DNA of 51,370 nt from Thiomicrorhabdus marina. GTDB lineage: Bacteria; Pseudomonadota; Gammaproteobacteria; Thiomicrospirales; Thiomicrospiraceae. This document shows, one piece after another, positions 47,920 to 51,370 of the stretch. Each line of letters begins with the position of its first letter. Within the stretch, counting starts at the first letter, position 1. Location: assembly GCF_017571465.1 (NCBI RefSeq), contig NZ_JAGETV010000017.1, positions 1 to 51,370 on the forward strand, given 5' to 3'. Below the pieces are notes generated by a model. That model did no database searches, was not told where the DNA came from, and saw nothing but the letters and a program-made list of their open reading frames with translations. A program made the position numbers and the translations under genes.

Positions 47920-47951
47920 TCTCAATACCACTGATTGTAGTGGTATTGAGA
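47920..47951. other. Strong 13-bp stem-loop between the FliS-like gene and rpoH
   Basis: TCTCAATACCACT (47920-47932) pairs without mismatch with AGTGGTATTGAGA (47939-47951) around GATTGT. No T run follows on either strand. It stands 31 bases after the FliS-like stop, so it may stabilise or end that transcript, or serve as a protein site upstream of rpoH. Confidence 0.6.
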
Positions 47952-47981
47952 GGGGAATGAAGCTGTGACAGTAACGGTTTA

Positions 47982-48401
47982 CTAGGCTGTCATTTTCTCG
48001 GCATCTTGCATTGAGATAACCCAAGCTTCTTGGATTTCGTTTAGGATTTGGATAGCCGCTTCAAGTTGCTCTGTGCCGGTTTCGTGCACAGATGCTTGTA
48101 AGCATTGGTCTATATAATAGTAAAGCGTTTCTAAGTCGTAAGCGATGTTGAATTTAAAATCTAGTCGATCACGTAGTGCATCAATAATGCTTGTCATACG
48201 CCCTAGATGAAAGCCTTTTTCGGTAAAGCTGCGGCTGTTGTGGCAAGCAATTGCGAGAGCGCCTTTATGAATAGCACCTTCAAGTAGTAGTAATATGGTA
48301 TCTTCTGGGTTGTTTGCCAGAGCTTTTTCTTGCTCTGGATCACGCTGATACTCTGTCAATACAGAGTTCTGAACATAACTTTGCATAGCTTCAGTTGTCA
48401 T
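47982..48401 (-). CDS. FliS-like flagellin chaperone, orphan
   Basis: A 139-residue helical protein. MQSYVQNSVLTEY at the start, PEDTILLLLEGAIHKGALA, LGRMTSIIDALRDRLDF, DLETLYYYIDQCLQAS and ILNEIQEAW near the end fit the order of conserved features in FliS, which keeps flagellin unfolded before export. It is not in a flagellar operon; neighbours are rpoH and purT. The frame is open from 48530, but ATG 48401 has GGGGA upstream and gives a normal length. A paralogue or repurposed FliS is possible. Confidence 0.65.
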   Translation of the reverse strand: MTTEAMQSYVQNSVLTEYQRDPEQEKALANNPEDTILLLLEGAIHKGALAIACHNSRSFTEKGFHLGRMTSIIDALRDRLDFKFNIAYDLETLYYYIDQCLQASVHETGTEQLEAAIQILNEIQEAWVISMQDAEKMTA

Positions 48402-48651
48402 AATTAAGTTCCCCTTTGTGTCTAGCGGCCAAATGTCCAGTGCTGGCAATGGCAATATTGTTTTCAACAAAGTAAAGATTTTGCTGTTTATTTCAGGTAA
48501 GCATTGGCTGTGCCAAAAAAGAGTATTCACTGGATATGGTTTTTAAGGGGGTGTTTAACTACTACCAGTTGTGCTTGTTTTTCAGAGGGGAGCAAAAGTT
48601 ACCGGTGTTTTTAATTAGGAACGGTACGGAAGGGAGGTCGTTAGGCAAAAT

Positions 48652-48677
48652 TTGCCGCTTAATTTTTTAAGCGGCAA
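48652..48677 (-). terminator. Rho-independent terminator of purT
   Basis: TTGCCGCTTAA (48652-48662) pairs perfectly with TTAAGCGGCAA (48667-48677) across four T. On the minus strand a short T run follows. It begins 18 bases after the purT stop. The rest of the gap up to 48401 shows no gene. Confidence 0.82.
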
Positions 48678-48695
48678 GGCTTTGGTCAATTTTAT

Positions 48696-49886
48696 CTAGA
48701 AAGAGACGTTAACTGATGCGGCAACGCGTTTTGCTTTTTCGATAGCGCTTTCGATGTCGTTGTCGCGTGCTAAGCCAACGCCCATGCGACGGCGGCCAGC
48801 GATTTCCGGCTTACCAAACAAGCGGATTTGTGTATTTGTTTCCGCTAAGGCTTCGTCCAAATTACTGAAATTGGTTTGCGTTGAATTACCTGTCGGTAAA
48901 ATGACAGATGATGCACTTGGACCATGTTGAACGATGTTTGGAATCGGTAGGTTTAGAATGGCGCGAACATGTAAGGCGAATTCCGATAAATCTTGTGAGA
49001 TTAATGTAACCAAGCCCGTATCATGAGGGCGAGGTGAGACTTCGCTGAAATAAACATTGTCGCCTTTAACGAATAGCTCAACTCCGAAAATACCGCGACC
49101 GGTATCACCGCATAGTGCATCCGTTACTTTGCGAGCAATGTCTTGCGAGCTTTCTAACGCAGTTGTTGTCATTGGTTGTGGTTGCCAAGATTGACGATAA
49201 TCGCCGTCTTCTTGGTAGTGACCGATAGGTTCGCAGAAGCTAATGCCGTCTTTATGACGGATGGTCAGTAAAGTAATTTCGTAATCGAAATCGACAAAAC
49301 CTTCAATAATGACGCGGCCTTTACCGGCGCGACCACCTTCTTGAGCGTAGTCCCAGGCTTTTTGAATGTCATCGGTAGTTTTAACAACACTTTGTCCTTT
49401 TCCTGACGAGCTCATAATTGGTTTAACGACGCATGGCATACCAACACGTTTAATAGCAGCAGTAAAGTCTTCAAGGTTGTCGGCAAACTCATAAGCCGAT
49501 GTGCTTAGGCCTAGTTCTTCGGCGGCCAAACGGCGGATACCTTCACGGTTCATCGTTAATTGTGTTGCACGCGCATTCGGGATAACGCGAAGACCATCAG
49601 CTTCAAGTTCTGCCAAGGTGTCGGTCGCGATCGCTTCGATTTCCGGAATCACCATGTCCGGTTTTTCCTGTTCAATCAGTGCGCGAAGTGCATCGCCATC
49701 TAACATATTAATGACGTGACTTCGGTCGGCAACTTGCATTGCCGGGGCATTGGCGTAGCGGTCTACAGCAATAACTTCGACGCCAAGACGTTGTAGTTCG
49801 ATTACGACTTCTTTGCCAAGCTCGCCAGAGCCACAAAGCATGGCGCGAACCGCTGTTGGAGAAAACGGGGTACCGATAGTAGACAT
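48696..49886 (-). CDS. purT: Formate-dependent phosphoribosylglycinamide formyltransferase PurT
   Basis: PurT formylates glycinamide ribonucleotide with formate and ATP in purine synthesis. It is an ATP-grasp protein: [20 protein letters not shown] near the start, [13 protein letters not shown], the grasp loop [33 protein letters not shown], and [12 protein letters not shown]. The frame opens six bases earlier (GTG 49892), but AAGGAG lies five bases before ATG 49886, giving 396 residues. Single-gene unit. Confidence 0.97.
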   Translation of the reverse strand: MSTIGTPFSPTAVRAMLCGSGELGKEVVIELQRLGVEVIAVDRYANAPAMQVADRSHVINMLDGDALRALIEQEKPDMVIPEIEAIATDTLAELEADGLRVIPNARATQLTMNREGIRRLAAEELGLSTSAYEFADNLEDFTAAIKRVGMPCVVKPIMSSSGKGQSVVKTTDDIQKAWDYAQEGGRAGKGRVIIEGFVDFDYEITLLTIRHKDGISFCEPIGHYQEDGDYRQSWQPQPMTTTALESSQDIARKVTDALCGDTGRGIFGVELFVKGDNVYFSEVSPRPHDTGLVTLISQDLSEFALHVRAILNLPIPNIVQHGPSASSVILPTGNSTQTNFSNLDEALAETNTQIRLFGKPEIAGRRRMGVGLARDNDIESAIEKAKRVAASVNVSF

Positions 49887-50020
49887 AACCACTCCTTAAG
49901 TAATGTGTAGGTTGCAATGCAGGGCGGGATTGCTTGCGTGACAAATTTGGCACTTATTATAAAAGAAGGTTTTCGGGATAGGGTAAAAGAGTGGCGTATT
50001 CTGAATAGGTTTACAAAATA

Positions 50021-50051
50021 AAAAGGCGCGGTATGGGAACTGCGCCTTTTT
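50021..50051. terminator. Rho-independent terminator after the SCP2 gene
   Basis: AAAAGGCGC (50021-50029) pairs with GCGCCTTTT (50042-50050) with A/T tracts on both sides, so it can work both ways. In the minus direction it ends the SCP2-domain gene 20 bases after its stop. Confidence 0.88.
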
Positions 50052-50071
50052 ATGGGGGGATTGGTTAATAA

Positions 50072-50470
50072 TTAGCCAATTTTAGACATTAAAGAGAAAC
50101 TCTTAATAAATGGGCCTGCCATTGATGGATTTTTGATCATTGCGCCAAAGTCGCCAGAGTTGAATTTTAACTTTCCTGTGGCAACTGCCATGCCCATTGA
50201 AGTCATGCCTAAGGGCTTTTTCATCCATTTTTTCCAATTGTCAGTGTCGGCGCGCATATCCCAGTCAGCGCTTTCGCCATTCCAAGAGCCTGCTCGAACA
50301 CATTCGCCGTTTTCAACGACAAAAACCCCCGTTGGGCTGTTGTCACCTTTAAAACCGCAACAAATGGTCGAGCTGAAATTGATCTCAGCTAATTTATCTT
50401 TAACTTCTGGTTCGCTGTTCCAAGCGTCCTTAAGTTGATTCATCCACTCTTCTGAAAAAAGATCTGCCAT
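50072..50470 (-). CDS. SCP2 sterol-binding domain protein
   Basis: A 132-residue soluble protein that matches the SCP-2 lipid-transfer fold: a helical head (SEEWMNQLKDAWNSEPEVKD), strands (NFSSTICCGF, GVFVVENGECVRAG), and the typical end MGMAVATGKLKFNSGDFGAM, then FIKSFSLM. Bacterial members bind lipids or CoA thioesters; the ligand here is unknown. Single-gene unit at the left edge of the long cbbL leader. Confidence 0.82.
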   Translation of the reverse strand: MADLFSEEWMNQLKDAWNSEPEVKDKLAEINFSSTICCGFKGDNSPTGVFVVENGECVRAGSWNGESADWDMRADTDNWKKWMKKPLGMTSMGMAVATGKLKFNSGDFGAMIKNPSMAGPFIKSFSLMSKIG

Positions 50471-50556
50471 GTTAGTAGCCTCAAATTTTGTTTTGTTTAC
50501 ATCTTATTTGTATTTTGGCGCTGCTTTTAAAAAGCGTTGTTTGCGCCGGCTAGGTG

Positions 50557-50866
50557 CCTAGGGAAGCGCAGAACAAGTCCAAATGACCTCAGGCAAAGTA
50601 AAATTTAGGCTAAGCAAAGCGTCTGTTTGCAGTCATGTCTAGACCTGGCAAAAACAGACAACACCGCTTAGACAAATTTTACCAAGCCGCTGTCTCGACT
50701 TACCCCTTCGGGCGCCGAGTTCTTCGTTTGGGCGAGGCCTTGAAGAGTCACTTCGTTGTTAGCGTTCTCAACCATAACTAAGGCTATGCTTCTCAACCGC
50801 TGCCTAGAATTTATCTCTTCAAATTCCTCGTTGAAGTCAATGGGACTTATTCTGTGTTCCCTTAGG
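50557..50866. repeat. Branched inverted-repeat element, about 310 bp
   Basis: The 35-base ends 50557-50591 and 50832-50866 are inverted copies (27 of 35 match, most differences transitions). Directly inside the left end is a second inverted pair, 50592-50630 with 50648-50687 (arms AAATTT... and GTCTGTTT... alike). The rest, 50688-50831, has small hairpins such as GAATTT/AAATTC (50808-50827). A 48-codon plus-strand frame (ATG 50635 to TAA 50781, no ribosome site) continues open after its stop, and the minus strand is also open for about 70 codons. It may be a MITE-like repeat or a structured RNA; I cannot tell. Confidence 0.5.
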
Positions 50867-51046
50867 TAATAGGTAAGCCGAGTACATATTACTTACTTGC
50901 TTTAATCCTGAACAATAGGAAATCTTTATCCAGTCTTTATGTATTTGAATGCCGTGTTATTACCTAGTAAGAAATTTATCTATAAAAAATGTTATAAAAA
51001 AGTAAAAAAAAATTAAGGAAGAAGGTTATTTATTTACGAGGAAATT

Positions 51047-51157
51047 GTGAGTATATTGGTTGCCCTTGCGCGTTACTTAGTAGTGGGATCTGCGAATAAA
51101 TTTTTGGGTATAGATAAAAATTTATTCGCAGGTCTCTTACTTTATAGAGAAACCTAG
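51047..51157 (+). CDS. Possible 36-codon leader ORF upstream of cbbL
   Basis: GTG 51047, with GAGGAAATT just ahead as a ribosome site, opens a frame of 36 codons ending at TAG 51155. The peptide would be hydrophobic (VSILVALARYLVVGSANKF, later KNLFAGLLLYRET). Its second half is encoded by a 19-bp stem-loop. This could be a regulatory leader peptide or a chance frame; conservation would decide. Confidence 0.3.
   Translation: MSILVALARYLVVGSANKFLGIDKNLFAGLLLYRET
51087..51134 (+). promoter_or_regulatory. 19-bp stem-loop in the cbbL leader
   Basis: The arm 51087-51105 (GATCTGCGAATAAATTTTT) pairs with 51116-51134 with a single wobble, loop GGGTATAGAT. No T run follows, so it is not a simple terminator. 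It could be an attenuator, an mRNA-stability structure or a cruciform operator for RuBisCO expression. Confidence 0.6.
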
Positions 51158-51185
51158 TAAGCGGTCAAAATTGACTGTGATTGAT

Positions 51186-51199
51186 GTGTCGTGAGACAC
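51186..51199 (+). promoter_or_regulatory. Small hairpin with GNRA-type loop before cbbL
   Basis: GTGTC and GACAC form a perfect 5-bp stem around GTGA, a stable GNRA-type tetraloop in RNA. It lies 117 bases before the cbbL start. As DNA it is equally a short inverted repeat for a regulator. Confidence 0.35.
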
Positions 51200-51315
51200 C
51201 TATAGAGAATAATCAATCTACTACATCATTTCTTTCAATTGGTTATTGGAAGAAGTGAACTCTATTATGTACGCTGAATTTAATTCAACTCCAACCATAA
51301 AGGGAGCATTTAACT

Positions 51316-51370
51316 ATGGCACAAACATTTGATGCTGGTGTACAAGATTACCAGTTGACTTACTGGACTC
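51316..51370 (+). CDS. cbbL: RuBisCO large subunit (form I), start only
   Basis: ATG 51316 with GGGAG nine bases upstream opens a frame that runs off the window after 18 codons. The peptide MAQTFDAGVQDYQLTYWT matches the N-terminus of form I ribulose-1,5-bisphosphate carboxylase large subunits (AGVxDYxLTYxTP pattern), the CO2-fixing enzyme of the Calvin cycle. The subtype (IAq, IAc or other) cannot be decided from so few residues. Its leader is unusually long and structured. Confidence 0.85.
   Translation, partial: MAQTFDAGVQDYQLTYWT

Larger units (their letters stand above)
50471..51315. other. Long non-coding region upstream of cbbL
   Basis: These 845 bases hold no gene over 60 codons. 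From left to right: the SCP2 promoter side (50471-50550), a branched inverted-repeat element (50557-50866), a very AT-rich stretch with A runs (50950-51040), a possible leader ORF with an internal stem-loop (51047-51157), a small hairpin (51186-51199) and the cbbL ribosome site. A confident -35/-10 pair for cbbL or a CbbR site was not found. Confidence 0.7.

Noticed and set aside
50635-50781. 48-codon ORF as a real gene
   Set aside because: It has no ribosome site, lies wholly within the inverted-repeat element, and the opposite strand is open in the same register; kept as part of the element.

Overview
This looks like a chromosomal segment, near the replication origin, of a gammaproteobacterial sulfur-oxidising autotroph of the Thiomicrospira / Hydrogenovibrio / Thiomicrorhabdus kind. 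The pointers are the mnmG-rsmG-parA-parB-atp-glmU gene order typical of origin-proximal gammaproteobacterial DNA, moderate GC, the start of a form I RuBisCO large-subunit gene at the right edge, and a housekeeping set (queF, ubiA, ubiC, gmk-rpoZ-spoT, recG, aroKB, rpoH, purT) of gammaproteobacterial type. The genus is an inference; no 16S gene is present.

Layout. 1-262 is the end of an rRNA operon (partial 5S, two terminators, a folded spacer). 355-4186 holds a membrane protein with queF, a sodium:solute symporter, a small unknown gene and a lipoprotein. 4445-8684 is mnmG-rsmG-parA-parB. 8957-16234 is a complete ten-gene F1Fo ATP synthase operon (atpZ-like, atpI, then BEFHAGDC). 16495-19220 holds glmU, a small unknown gene and ubiA.

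19217-25865 is the main accessory block: seven minus-strand genes packed with gaps of at most 26 nt or overlapping. They are an MmeI-like single-chain restriction-modification enzyme, a DUF4160/DUF2442 pair, an RlaP-type nucleotidyltransferase, two membrane proteins, and a PcfJ-like protein fused to a C-terminal HIRAN domain. It lies between ubiA and ubiC and is the best candidate for an undescribed defence or nucleic-acid-repair system. 25936-27554 is a divergent pair of unknowns (one probable outer-membrane barrel).

27696-36256 holds ubiC, recG (with an unusual insertion between helicase motifs), a HAD phosphatase, an HDOD protein, ridA, spoT, rpoZ and gmk. 36459-39332 holds aroK-aroB, a sugar-phosphate mutarotase and a GlsB/YeaQ-type protein. 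39510-43231 holds a hybrid histidine kinase, an unknown gene and a HEPN/MNT toxin-antitoxin pair. 43278-46705 is an overlapping ovoA-ovoB pair for ovothiol synthesis; ovoB contains a near-perfect parS centromere site that should be bound by the ParB encoded about 35 kb away. 46878-50470 holds rpoH, an orphan FliS-like gene, purT and an SCP2-domain protein.

50471-51315 is a long non-coding stretch in front of cbbL. It contains a branched inverted-repeat element of about 310 bp, a possible 36-codon leader ORF overlapping a 19-bp stem-loop, and a small GNRA-type hairpin, so RuBisCO expression may have a structured leader. No tRNA, CRISPR array, prophage or complete insertion sequence was recognised.
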